64,000 nt of DNA. Source: Balanoglossus misakiensis. Taxonomy: Eukaryota > Hemichordata. Positions within the stretch are counted from its first letter, which is position 1, and every line of letters starts with the position of its first letter. A program made the position numbers and the translations under genes. The notes under the pieces were generated by a model. That model searched no databases. It was given only the letters and a program-made list of their open reading frames with translations, and was not told the DNA's origin. The stretch covers positions 434,001-498,000 of the forward strand of contig CM082582.2 in assembly GCA_040954595.2 (NCBI GenBank). The letters run 5' to 3'. This document shows positions 38,347-48,607 of this stretch, in pieces.

Positions 38347-40110
38347 CAGACGCTGTACAAACGCAACGCGCATGCGCGAGTTAACCCGGAAGCGTATGCA
38401 GCGTGATTCGAAAAGTTTTCTCTGCTGGAGCCAACTACTTGAGACTTCTGGCCGTAATCATGAGGAGAAACCAATAGTACAGAAATAGAGTTAAAGGAGT
38501 TAGATGAATTGTCGTTTCGGACGCTTTAACTTGGTTAAGTATAAACGAAATGAGTGTTTACCGAATACATGAGAAGTTGGTCAGATTAGAAGTCGGCCAG
38601 TACGCGCGTATGAGAAGTCGGCCAGTACGAGAAGTCGGTCAGTTGTTGAACTTGCACCCGAATAGTGCAGTAATGACCCAGATTACTAATAACAACACTT
38701 AATAAAATATAATTGCACTAAATATTTTCATTTGGACGGATTTCGCACATTCTTGACATCACAATGGCGTCATTTCAATGATATTATGGCGTCTGGTTCC
38801 CCGGTCCCGTATCCGCGTAAAGGAGCATAGGTTGTTCGCCAAATTCCTTCGACATTTCTGATTAAAGGGAGTTTCAAAGCCTACTAACATACATGTATGT
38901 GTATATTCATAGTTTCTGAGACAACACCAAACAGACAAACGCGACGAGGAACAGACTAGCGCAACGCAGTATATACTATAATTAAGTGCAGGTGACTGAT
39001 GTTGACGTACCCCGGTGACGTACATGCGAAGTAAACAGGCAGTTTTAAAATTCGTAGGTTATTTGTACAAATATCTCAACTCCTGTACATCAAGGAAACA
39101 TTTCGTAATGAAACCTGCATAAAAATTCACCTTCCTACCACTGTAGCAAACAATGCATATCTACCATAGACTCGACGGCGCTCACCACTGCATAAATCTT
39201 GGTATTGAGACTGTGTACGTGGTGACAAAGCGCATATCATCGCCATCGTCAGGTTTGGCGTAGTACTGACTGGCTTACTTATGAGTGAATGATTTCAAAT
39301 TTCCAACTTACAGCAAGTTTGTTTCTAAGGACGCCGTCATGGTAATAGTTCAAAATTCGCGCCGCGCTATCGTTATGTTAATTAATTACATCAGTAAACG
39401 TGCGAATTTCGCGGCAAGACTGACTTCCACATCAAAACACGATCAAAATCATTCTAGTTCTACGTCCATGGTGTTACAGAAACAACATTTTTTGTTATTT
39501 TGTATAGCTATTAGTAATTTAATATTATTAATAGCATTATCTGCTAATTTCACGTTCAGGTGGTTGCATCATCGGGGACGATAGCCTTGTGCAGTGTCTT
39601 GAATCTCGTCTCGGCAGTAATAACCCAGGGTAATAACCATGCCAAACTTTCGCTAAATAAGGCATGACCAACTTCGGAAGCTTGGAAACATACTCGGGCA
39701 AGCGAAGTTTTTTCCGGGCAAAAGTATGGCTTTGAGTCAATTACTAAGCTTCAATTTGGAAAAGTTTTGGAACCAGCAACTTTAATTTGAAACCAGCAAC
39801 TCCATAAAACTGGGGATACATCACTGAAAAAATGAAGGCTCCAAAACGGAGGGACAAATGTGCGTGATTTATTCCTTGCAGAAAATGACTCAAAATAAAC
39901 TATAAAAATGCATTTAGAATTTTGTTGTTCGTGTATATTAATCCCTGTGAAGTTTTTACTTTGGAAAGATTGACGGTTGAGTAACCCAAGCACCTCCATT
40001 TATGTTGATGCGCTTAGGAATCAAAGTCTCGACCACCCCTCCATTGTTAATCGACGAACCATTGTCAAAGAATGCGCACAACTATGCGCAATGCATTTGT
40101 ACAGCGTCTT
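38347..40110. mobile_element. TIR DNA element (1764 bp) inserted in LINE ORF1
   Basis: Flanked by the 9-bp duplication CAGCACACC (38338-38346 and 40111-40119). The ends are inverted: 5' CAGACGCTGTACAAA against AAGACGCTGTACAAA read from the other end, with partial matching continuing through GCGCAT to about 26 bp. A 9-bp duplication is typical of Mutator-like elements, but no transposase is visible: the open frames inside are short and unrecognised, so this is probably a non-autonomous copy. Superfamily assignment is tentative. Confidence 0.85.
38571..38646 (+). repeat. Short tandem repeat inside the TIR element
   Basis: About four imperfect copies of a GAGAAGTCGGCCAGTAC-like motif of 17-23 bp. 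Sub-terminal short tandem repeats are common in DNA transposons as possible transposase-binding sites; that role is inference. Apart from these repeats and the TIRs, the element shows nothing I can assign. Confidence 0.7.
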
Positions 40111-40119
40111 CAGCACACC
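40111..40119 (+). repeat. 9-bp target duplication of the TIR element, right copy
   Basis: CAGCACACC directly after the right inverted end, in ORF1 codon phase with the left copy. Confidence 0.88.
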
Positions 40120-40474
40120 GTTACAAGGAACATCCAGGCGTGAAACGGGGGACGAAGACCGTGTTGAGAAACCGCAAAGTCTGGCAAACAAAGCACCTGA
40201 GCCCTCGAGCTCGAGCGTTAAATCACAAAGCTCAATTTTAGCGTTCTTAAAAGAGAACAGAGACGATAGACAAAACGATACTAGTGTCAGTGAAGGTGAT
40301 GTAACGGATATTGAAGGTGGCGAGGACCGGCGTTATGACACATCAAGAGAAAATTTCTCTGAATTGTCTGCTGAATCGCCACCACTGTTGTCATTGACCC
40401 AAAGCAAAGAAAATAAGAAAAAACGTAAAAGAAGACGAAAGCAGCAGCAGCAAGTCAGAATCAAAGGCTACTGA
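40120..40474 (+). pseudogene. LINE ORF1, 3' part (basic C-terminus)
   Basis: Continuation of ORF1 after the inserted element, in the same codon phase. Together with the 5' part and without the insertion, ORF1 would be about 390 codons. The segment is Ser/Glu/Asp-rich in the middle and ends in a strongly basic Lys/Arg run followed by Gln residues. The stop TGA at 40472-40474 shares its A with the ORF2 ATG. An open frame from 39977 also covers this part, but its first ~48 residues come from the inserted element. Confidence 0.85.
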
Positions 40475-41616
40475 TGGCAGCGCTGAAGTTAGTTACCCTG
40501 AATGTCAGGGGTTTCAAAGACAAAACGAAAAGGAACTGTATATATCGCTGGCTAAAACTCCAAAAAACGAGTATCGCGATTTTACAAGAGTTGCATGGAA
40601 ATGGAACAGACATTGACACTTGGGAGAAAGAATGGGGAGGGAAAGTATTCTTCTCGAAAGGTGACAATTATAGCAGAGGAACGGCAATATTGATTGAGCG
40701 CAGATGTGACCTCACCATTGATTCCGTGTGGAATGACGACTTCGGAAGAATTTGCATAATAAACGGTAGCCTTGTAGGTGTTAAGCTTTCAATTTCTAGT
40801 GTTTATGCCCCGAATCTCGTGAAACAAAGAACGGAATTCTTGAAAGATCTAGCTGGCCTGGTTGACACGCACTGCTATTACGAAAATCTTTTTATAGCAG
40901 GCGACTTCAATTGTGCACTCAACGACACTTTGGACAGAGCGTCAAGTGTGAAATCACGGCAATCACATGATGGATCAAGAAGAGTCTTACGTAGTTTTTG
41001 TAATCAGTTTCAACTTATTGATGTTTGGAGGAATTTCCACCCTGGGCAACGGCAGTTTACTTGGCGAAGATTGGCCCCATCACCGACTCATAGCCGATTA
41101 GATTATGTTTTTATCTCAAAGCACCTCGTCAAGAATGTCAAAAAATCGGATATTCGTCCTGCTGTATACACAGATCATATGGCTGTTTACGTGGAATTGC
41201 AGACCGCTTCAGATTGTAGAGGGCCTGGTACATGGAAACTGAACAATAGGCTTTTAAAAAATGAAGGCTTTGTCAACGGAGTCAAATCTGTAATCAGAGA
41301 GTGTGGTGAGAAGACATTCGAAAATAATCGGATGAAATGGGACATCATGAAGAAAGAAATTAAAGAATATGCATTGGAATTTACAAGGTATGGAACAAAA
41401 GATCACAATAAGGAAATACCGAAGCTTGAGCAACAGCTAAAAGCGGATGAAAGAAATATGCTGGTGAATCCATCAGATGAAAATATACGGAAATACAGTG
41501 AAACCAAACAACGCCTTGAGAATATTTACAACATACTCGCTGAAGGTGCGCAGATAAGATCGCGTGCAGCGTGGGTGGAAAAGGGAGAAAGGAATACCAA
41601 GTATTTTTATCATTAG
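40474..41616 (+). pseudogene. LINE ORF2, endonuclease part (frameshifted at its end)
   Basis: N-terminal endonuclease of the APE/exonuclease III family, which nicks the target DNA to prime reverse transcription. Visible catalytic landmarks: N10 in TLNVRG, E39 in LQEL, Y111 in VYAPN, D144 and N146 in GDFN, D210 in RLDYVF, and D234-H235 in TDH, so the active site looks intact. The ATG at 40474 overlaps the ORF1 stop as TGATG. A linker follows to the conserved KGERNTKYFYH segment. The frame then ends at TAG 41614-41616, whereas the natural continuation lies in the -1 frame, consistent with loss of one base near 41613. Confidence 0.9.
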
Positions 41617-43550
41617 AAAAGCGAAATGCAGGAAAAAAGGAAATTAAGGAGCTGGTGACCAGAAGTGGAAAGTGTGTGACAAAAACGGACGAGATTCTGC
41701 GGGAACAAAGAGAATTCTACGAGACGATCTATCAGCGAAAATGTTGCCATCAGTCGATTGACGATTTTTTGGAAAATAGCAGTTTACCAGGACTAACAGC
41801 TCTACAAAGTGAACAGTGCGAAGGTAATTTAACGGAAAGGGAATGTTTGCGCGCTTTGAAGACCATGGCAGCTAACAAGTCTCCGGGATGTGATGGACTT
41901 TCGGTCGAATTTTTTCTTTTCTTTTGGTCAGAAATAAAAACATTTGTCACTTCATCTCTCAATGAAGCCTGGTCGTCAGGGGAACTTTCTGCTACACAAA
42001 AAAGAGGTATTATTACATTGTTGTATAAAAAGGGAGATGAAAATGACTTGAATAATTGGAGGCCTGTGTCGCTTTTAAACATTGACTACAAAATTGCCAC
42101 TAAGGCATTATCGAACAGACTCAAATGTGTTTTACCTACAATTATCCATAGAGATCAGACAGGCTATATGAAAGGCCGTTTTATTGGAGAAAACATTCGC
42201 CTGATCTCCGATGTTCTAGACTACACTAAAAAGCGGCGTTTGGAAGGAGCGATCCTTTTTGTAGATTATGAGAAAGCGTTTGACAGTGTAAATTGGAAAT
42301 TTTTGTATAGCGTGCTTAAAAAGATGAATTTTGGTCCAGGCTTTATACGCTGGATGGAAGTTTTATATAGTAATATTTCTAGTTGTATTGTTTATAAGGG
42401 ATGGTGCTCTGGATACTTTTCATTACATAGAGGTGTTCGACAGGGATGTTCCCTCTCGGCTTTATTGTTTTTACTTGTGATCGAAGTACTTGCATGTAAA
42501 ATAAGACAACACGGGGAGATCAACGGGATCCCCTTATATGGTAATAATACAGCGAAGATTTCATTATTTGCCGACGACACCACTATTTTTACAAGGGATG
42601 GTCGGTCATTAGAAAATGTTTTTAAAGTTATGGATGATTTTCATCAGTGTGGTGGTTTAAAAATGAGCAACAAGAAAACGAAGGCAATGTGGGTTGGAAA
42701 AAACAGAAATAGTGAAAAGAAAATGGGAAATGTTGAATGGACAAATGAGCCCATCAAAACGCTTGGTGTGTATTTTGGCTATGACACTGAGAAATGTAAC
42801 AAACTTAACTGGGAGCCTAAGATTGATAAACTGAAAAAGGTGCTACAAATGTGGGAAAGGAGAAGGCTTACGTTTTATGGGAGAGTGATGATTACGAAGG
42901 TTTTTGCAATTTCACAGATTTTGTTTTTGACATCAGTGATTGGAATACCTGAAGGCATTAAGTGTGTTGTTCGAAAGCTAATTGATGGTTTTATAAGAAG
43001 AAAACGAAATATAAGCAATGTAATACTTCAGAGTGATTATGACAAAGGTGGCATCAGATGTGTCAACTTAGACAAGCAAATTGATTCTCTTTATGCAGTA
43101 TGGGTCAAGAGACTGGTCTTGTGTAAAGGCAACACTTGGTCTGCTATACCATGGCATTATTTACAAATGGATGACCTTCAGTCATGTAATCTTATTCAGC
43201 ACAACATTTTCTGGGAATCACTACCAAAGGCTTTAGAGTCTGCGATCCCTGAATTTTACGTCAAGGTTTTAAATGCGTGGTACAGTGCAAGTGTAAACAT
43301 CAAAGGAAACAGAAATGTAATTTTGAAATGGTGTAGCAAGTTTAACTTTTTCTACAAATCCTTGAAAAATTGTAAATACGGTATTTGGGATGGAAAACAC
43401 TGGATTTCCATCAATAACGTTACGTGTAAAGCCATTTATGCGAACATTCCACAAAGGAGTCCAAAAGTGGATAAACTTAACAAATGGTACACATTGCTGG
43501 AGGTACCAAACCAGACTACAAAAGAAAGTGGAAGAACATACACGCAATAA
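41613..43550 (+). pseudogene. LINE ORF2, reverse transcriptase part
   Basis: Continues ORF2 in a shifted frame from LEKRNAG. Reverse transcriptase landmarks in order: LNNWRPVSLLN before motif A, FVDYEKAFD (motif A Asp at 42264-42266), GVRQGCSLS (motif B, 42432 onward; the usual GCPLSP has Ser and Ala in place of the two Pro), and FADDTT at 42567-42584 (motif C). Downstream is the usual LINE thumb and connection region. The frame ends at TAA 43548-43550, but the last ~12-18 residues are out of frame: the true continuation is again in the -1 frame, with a break between about 43495 and 43514. Confidence 0.9.
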
Positions 43551-44020
43551 CTAAGGAAACAAAGTTGCGGGAATTTCAATGGAAACTTTTACACAGGTTG
43601 TTGCCATGTAATAAGTATTTGTTTTATTGGAATAAGAGCAGCAGTGTGGATTGTGAACTTAGTAAGATACCAGAGTCTCTTGAGCACAAGTACGTGCGTT
43701 GTACTATAGCCACATCACTTTGGGCAAAAATCGAGCGCATAATTCGGCAACTTTTTTGTAAAGATTTTGTTTTACAAAGCGCTCATATAATTTTCAATTG
43801 CATTAGAAGTGTTATGCTTTCGAAATCTGAAGAAAATATTGTAAATTTATTGATTTTAGTTTGCAAATGGAGTATACATAAATACTGGCTAAGTGAAACC
43901 AGAGCACCTTTAATGGTGCTAGTAAAATACGAATTCATATTGAGATACAAGGTATACAAGGAAATATGCAATAATTCAGAAAGTGCAAGAATTTTTGAAG
44001 CTATTATATCTATGATGTGA
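43514..44020 (+). pseudogene. LINE ORF2, C-terminal Cys/His segment
   Basis: C-terminal part of ORF2, starting around DYKRKWKNIHA. It contains the LREFQWKLLHRLLP segment typical of L1/Tx1 ORF2 C-termini, then a Cys/His motif. The family pattern is C-x2-C ... H-x4-C. Here the first Cys (43652-43654), the His (43685-43687) and the last Cys (43700-43702) are present, but the second Cys reads Ser (AGT at 43661-43663), a one-base change. The stop is TGA at 44018-44020. Confidence 0.85.
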
Positions 44021-44108
44021 GTTTTCGGTTGGTTTCTTTTTTTTGATATGTTAATGTAACAATGAAAGTTTTTTTAATAAAAGATAAAAAAAAAAAAAAA
44101 AAAAAAAA
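44021..44108 (+). terminator. LINE 3' UTR, polyadenylation signal and poly-A tail
   Basis: Short 3' UTR with AATAAA at 44076-44081, followed by 23 A (44086-44108) that end at the target duplication. The signal lies only a few bases before the A tail, as in many LINEs. Confidence 0.88.
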
Positions 44109-44121
44109 TTACGCCAGTCTG
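44109..44121 (+). repeat. LINE target-site duplication, right copy
   Basis: Second copy of the 13-bp duplication, directly after the poly-A tail. The satellite then continues in register. Confidence 0.93.
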
Positions 44122-44753
44122 TGTCATATAGAGCCGGTGCACCAGCCGAGTCACGCCGTAGGAAATCTGACTTGATCAACGTGGTCAATGTACGCCTGTT
44201 TCTGCTCTAGAATGCCGGGGCTTCAGCTGAGCCAGGCCGTAGGAAACCCGACGTGATTACCGTTGTTAACTTACGCCAGTCTGTGTCCTATATATAGTGC
44301 CGGGGCATCAGCCGTGCCAGGCCGAAGGAAATGTGAGTAGATCAACGTGGTCTCTGTACGCGTGTTTCTGCTCTAGAGTGCCAGGGCTTTAGCCAAGCCA
44401 TGCCGTAGGAAATCTGACTTGATCAACGTTGCTAACGAACGCTAGTGTCTGTCATAGTGTGCCGGGGTTTTAGTCGAGCCAAGCCGTAGGAGATCAGACT
44501 TGATCAACGTGGTCTCTGTACGCGTGTTTCTGCTCTAGAGTGCCGGGGCTTTATCCAAGCCATGCCGTAGAAAATCTGACTTGATCACCGTTGCTAACGT
44601 ACGCTAGTGTCTGTCATATTGTGACGGAGATTTAGCCGAGCCAGGCCGTAGAAAAATCGACTTGTTCAACGTTACCAGTGTGCAACTGTTTCTGCTCTAG
44701 AGTGTCAGGGTTTTAGCCGACTTATGCTGTTGGAAATCTGAGTTGATGCACGG

Positions 44754-46556
44754 GAATTCAATGTTAGAAAACCCGTGTGGAAAGTATCTCTACCCGTTTG
44801 AAACTAAGAAAAGAATTTATTCTTATTTATTTTGTAAAAAAGACAATTTTTCGAAAAAAAGTCGATAATGGTAATTTTGTCTTGGGTGATTCAAATTATA
44901 CCGCCTTTTCTGGAATTTGCAGCACTTTTTACAAGAGAACGACACTTCATGCTCCATAATATTTCCGAAAATGAAGAAAAAAGTTATTTTTTTATGATTT
45001 TTTTAAAAATTTACCATTTTTGTCAAAATATGGCCAAAATGGCTATTTTTCTTGAATTCCGTCAATATCTCTGCATTTTTGGAGTGGTCGAGAGTTTTAA
45101 CGTACAATCAACATGTCATATATGACACCAAATTCGAAGAACAAAGGTTTTTTTATATTTTTTTTCTAAAAATGACATTTTCAAGGAATATTTGCTAAAA
45201 CGCAATTTTGTCTGCAGTGAGCCAAATTGGCCGTTTTTTTTGTGGAATTTGTATCGATATATATATACGAAGAGCATTCTATACTCCATCAGATTTCCGA
45301 AAATGTAGAAAACAGGTATTTTTTGTAATTTTCAAAAATTTACCATTTTGACCAAATTGTGGCTAAAATTGTTATTTTCGTGTTGAATGCCGCCAGTGTC
45401 ACTGCTTTTTAAAGTCATAAAAACTTTTAACATACAAGCAACTGTTTATATATGATCAGGTCACCGAATTAAAAAAATAAAGAATGTTTTCCCTAAAAAT
45501 GACCTTTTTGGTGCAAAAACGAATAAAACGCAATTTTGTATTAAATCAGCTCATTCAGAGTGCATTTTTTATAATCAGCACCATTTTTACATATAACGGA
45601 AATTTCATACATCATCAGATATCCAAATATGAAAAAATGAATTGGATATATTTAAGATGATTGTCCAAAATTAGCAGATATCTGATAAATGTAGTATTGA
45701 ACCGTTCTGTTCCCCCCCCCCTACATTACATGCGGTACGCCGATGTCAGCTTACCCGGCAGTACTGCAGGCCGTGCCCCCAACTAACGTCGGTGTTTGAA
45801 ACGCCCTGGTTAAATTCGAGCTTTCTCTATAAATTGACAGGCAATAAAGCAGTCCTACCCGAACAGATGTCGAGTGTTGACCCGCTGTGACTTTCCCTCT
45901 TCGGTTTGCCCGACTTAGCCAACGTCTTTGTACTAGAAAGTCGGGTCTTTTGCAGAGCCAGGCCGAAGGAAATCCGACTTGATCACCGTTGCTAACGAAC
46001 GCTAGTGTCTGTCATGGTGTGCCGGGGTTTTAGTTGAGCCAGGCCGTAGGAGATCTGACTTGATCATCGTGGTCAATGTACGCGTGTTTCCGCTCTAAAG
46101 TGCCGGTGCTTCAGCTAAACCAGGCCGTAGGAAATCCGACGTAATCACCGTTGATAACTTACGCCAGTCTGTGTCATATAGAGCCGGTGCACCAGCCGAG
46201 TCACGCCGTAGGAAATCTGACTTGATCAACGTGGTCAATGTACGCCTGTTTCTGCTCTAGAGTGCCGGGGCATCAGCCGTGCCAGGCCGAAGGAAATGTG
46301 AGTAGATCAACGTGGTCTCTGTACGCGTTTTTCTGCTCTTGAGTGCCAGGGCTTTAGCCAAGCTATGCCGTAGAAAATCTGACTTGATCACCGTTGCTAA
46401 CGTACGCTAGTGTCTGTCATATTGTGACGGAGATTTAGCCGAGCCAGGCCGTAGAAAAATCGACTTGTTCAACGTTACCAGTGTGCAACTGTTTTTGCTC
46501 TAGAGTGTCAGGGTTTTAGCCGACTTATGCTGTAGGAAATCTGAGTTGATGAACGC
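44754..46556 (+). repeat. Satellite unit 19 (1803 bp, three 81-bp repeats lost)
   Basis: Complete AT-rich half with a small private change near 45640-45655. One 81-bp copy is lost near 46270 and two near 46370. Confidence 0.9.
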
Positions 46557-48607
46557 GAATTCAATGTTAGAAAACCCGTGTGGAAAGTATCTCTATCCGT
46601 TTGAAACTAAGAAAAGAATTTATTCTTATTTATTTTGTAAAAAAGACAATTTTTCGAAAAAAGTCGAAAATGGTAATTTTGTCTTGGGTGATTCAAATTA
46701 TACCGCCTTTTCTGGAATTTGCAGCACTTTTTGCAAGAGAACGACACTTCATGCTCCATAATATTTCCGAAAATGAAGAAAAGAGTTAATTTTTTATGAT
46801 TTTTTAAAAATTTACCATTTTTGTCAAAATATGGCCAAAATGGCTATTTTTTCTTGAATTCCGTCAATATCTCTGCATTTTTGGAGTGGTCGAAAGTTTT
46901 AACATACAATCAACATGTCATATATGATCAGGGCACCAAATTCGAAAGACAAAGGTGTTTTTATTTTTTTTTCTAAAAATGACATTTTCAAGGAAAATTT
47001 GGTAAAACGCAATTTTGTCTGCAGTGAGCCAAATTAGACGGTCTTTTGTGGAATTTGTATCGATATATACACACGAAGAGCATTCTATACTCCATCAGAT
47101 TTCCGAAAATGTAGAAAACAGGTATTTTTTGTAATTTTCAAAAATTTACCATTTTGACCAAATTGTGGCTAAAATTGTTATTTTCGTGTCGAATGCCGCC
47201 ATTGTCACTGCTTTTAAAAGTCATAAAACTTTTAACATACAAGCAATTGTTTATATATGATCAGGTCACCGAATTAATAAAATAAAGAATGTTTTGCCTA
47301 AAAATGGCCTTCTTGGTGCAAAAACGAATAAAACGCAATTTTGTATTAAATCAGCTCATTCAGAGTGCATTTTTTATAATCAGCACAATGTTTACATATA
47401 ATGGAAATTTCATACATGATCAGATATCCAAATATGAAAAAATGATTTAGATTTTAGATGATTGTCCAAAATTAGCTGATATCTAACAAATGTAGTATTG
47501 AACCGTTCTGTTCCCCCCCCCCCCTTACATTATATGCGGTACGCCGATGTCAGCTTACCCGGCAGTACTGTAGGCCGTGCCCCCAACAAACGTCGGTGTT
47601 TGAAACGCCCTGGTTAAATTCGGGCTCTCTCTTTAAATTGACAGGCAATAATGCAGTCCTACCGGAACAAATGTCGAGTGTTGAACCGCTGCGACTTTCC
47701 CTGTTCGGTTTGCCCGACTTAGCCAACGTCTTTGTACTAGAGTGTCGGGTCTTTTGCAGAACCAGGCCGAAGGAAATCCGACTTGATCACCGTTGCTAAC
47801 GAACGCTAGTGTCTGTCATGGTGTGCCGGGGTTTTAGTCGAGCCAGGCCGTAGGAGATCTGACTTGATCATCGTGGTCAATGTACGCGTGTTTCCGCTCT
47901 AAAGTGCCGGGGCTTCAGCTAAACCAGGCCGTAGGAAATCCGATGTAATCACCGTTGATAACTTACGCCAGTCTGTGTCATATAGAGCCGGTGCACCAGC
48001 CGAGTCACGCCGTAGGAAATCTGACTTGATCAACGTGGTCAATGTACGCCTGTTTCTGCTCTAGAGTGCCGGGGCTTCAGCTGAGCCAGGCCGTAGGAAA
48101 CCCGACGTGATTACCGTTGTTAACTTACGCCAGTCTGTGTCCTATATATAGTGCCGGGGCATCAGCCGTGCCAGGCCGAAGGAAATGTGAGTAGATCAAC
48201 GTGGTCTCTGTACGCGTGTTTCTGCTCTAGAGTGCCAGGGCTTTAGCCAAGCCATGCCGTAGGAAATCTGACTTGATCAACGTTGCTAACGAACGCTAGT
48301 GTCTGTCTTAGTGTGCCGGGGTTTTAGTCGAGCCAAGCCGTAGGAGATCAGACTTGATCAACGTGGTCTCTGTACGCGTGTTTCTGCTCTAGAGTGCCGG
48401 GGCTTTATCCAAGCCATGCCGTAGAAAATCTGACTTGATCACCGTTGCTAACGTACGCTAGTGTCTGTCATATTGTGACGGAGATTTAGCCGAGCCAGGC
48501 CGTAGAAAAATCGACTTGTTCAACGTTACCAGTGTGCAACTGTTTCTGCTCTAGAGTGTCAGGGTATTAGCCGACTTATGCTGTAGGAAATCTGAGTTGA
48601 TGAACGG
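46557..48607 (+). repeat. Satellite unit 20 (2051 bp, type a)
   Basis: Standard length with the type a linker also seen in units 8, 11 and 16, plus private changes near 47595-47695. Confidence 0.92.

Larger units (their letters stand above)
37319..44108 (+). mobile_element. L1/Tx1-type non-LTR retrotransposon (LINE), apparently full length, broken
   Basis: A 6790-bp insertion in unit 18. It has a ~210-bp 5' leader, ORF1 with two CCHC zinc knuckles, ORF2 with an apurinic-type endonuclease and a reverse transcriptase containing FADD, a C-terminal Cys/His segment, a short 3' UTR with AATAAA, and a 23-A tail. A perfect 13-bp target duplication flanks it. The domain order and the zinc knuckles in ORF1 fit the Tx1 group of the L1 superfamily; the exact clade is inferred. 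ORF1 is split by a DNA element and ORF2 has two frameshifts, so this copy cannot make intact proteins. Confidence 0.93.
35620..44753 (+). repeat. Satellite unit 18 (extra partial A2; split by a LINE)
   Basis: Without the LINE and its target duplication the unit would be about 2331 bp. A second, partial A2 follows the first: the end of A2 joins back into A2 at about 36345, adding about 265 bp. A second C tract of 17 C is expanded in the linker (36911-36927). The LINE sits in the third 81-bp copy. Confidence 0.9.

Noticed and set aside
38759-39025. 88-codon minus-strand frame in the TIR element
   Set aside because: No family features and no transposase-like residues. It is probably a chance frame.
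39285-39584. 99-codon frame with a hydrophobic stretch inside the TIR element
   Set aside because: It starts at GTG, has no recognisable domain, and lies in a non-autonomous element with no sign of selection. I do not call it a gene.
41590-41620. Programmed -1 frameshift at the ORF2 break
   Set aside because: No X-XXY-YYZ heptamer is in the right phase, and a second break of the same sign exists downstream. Decay is simpler.
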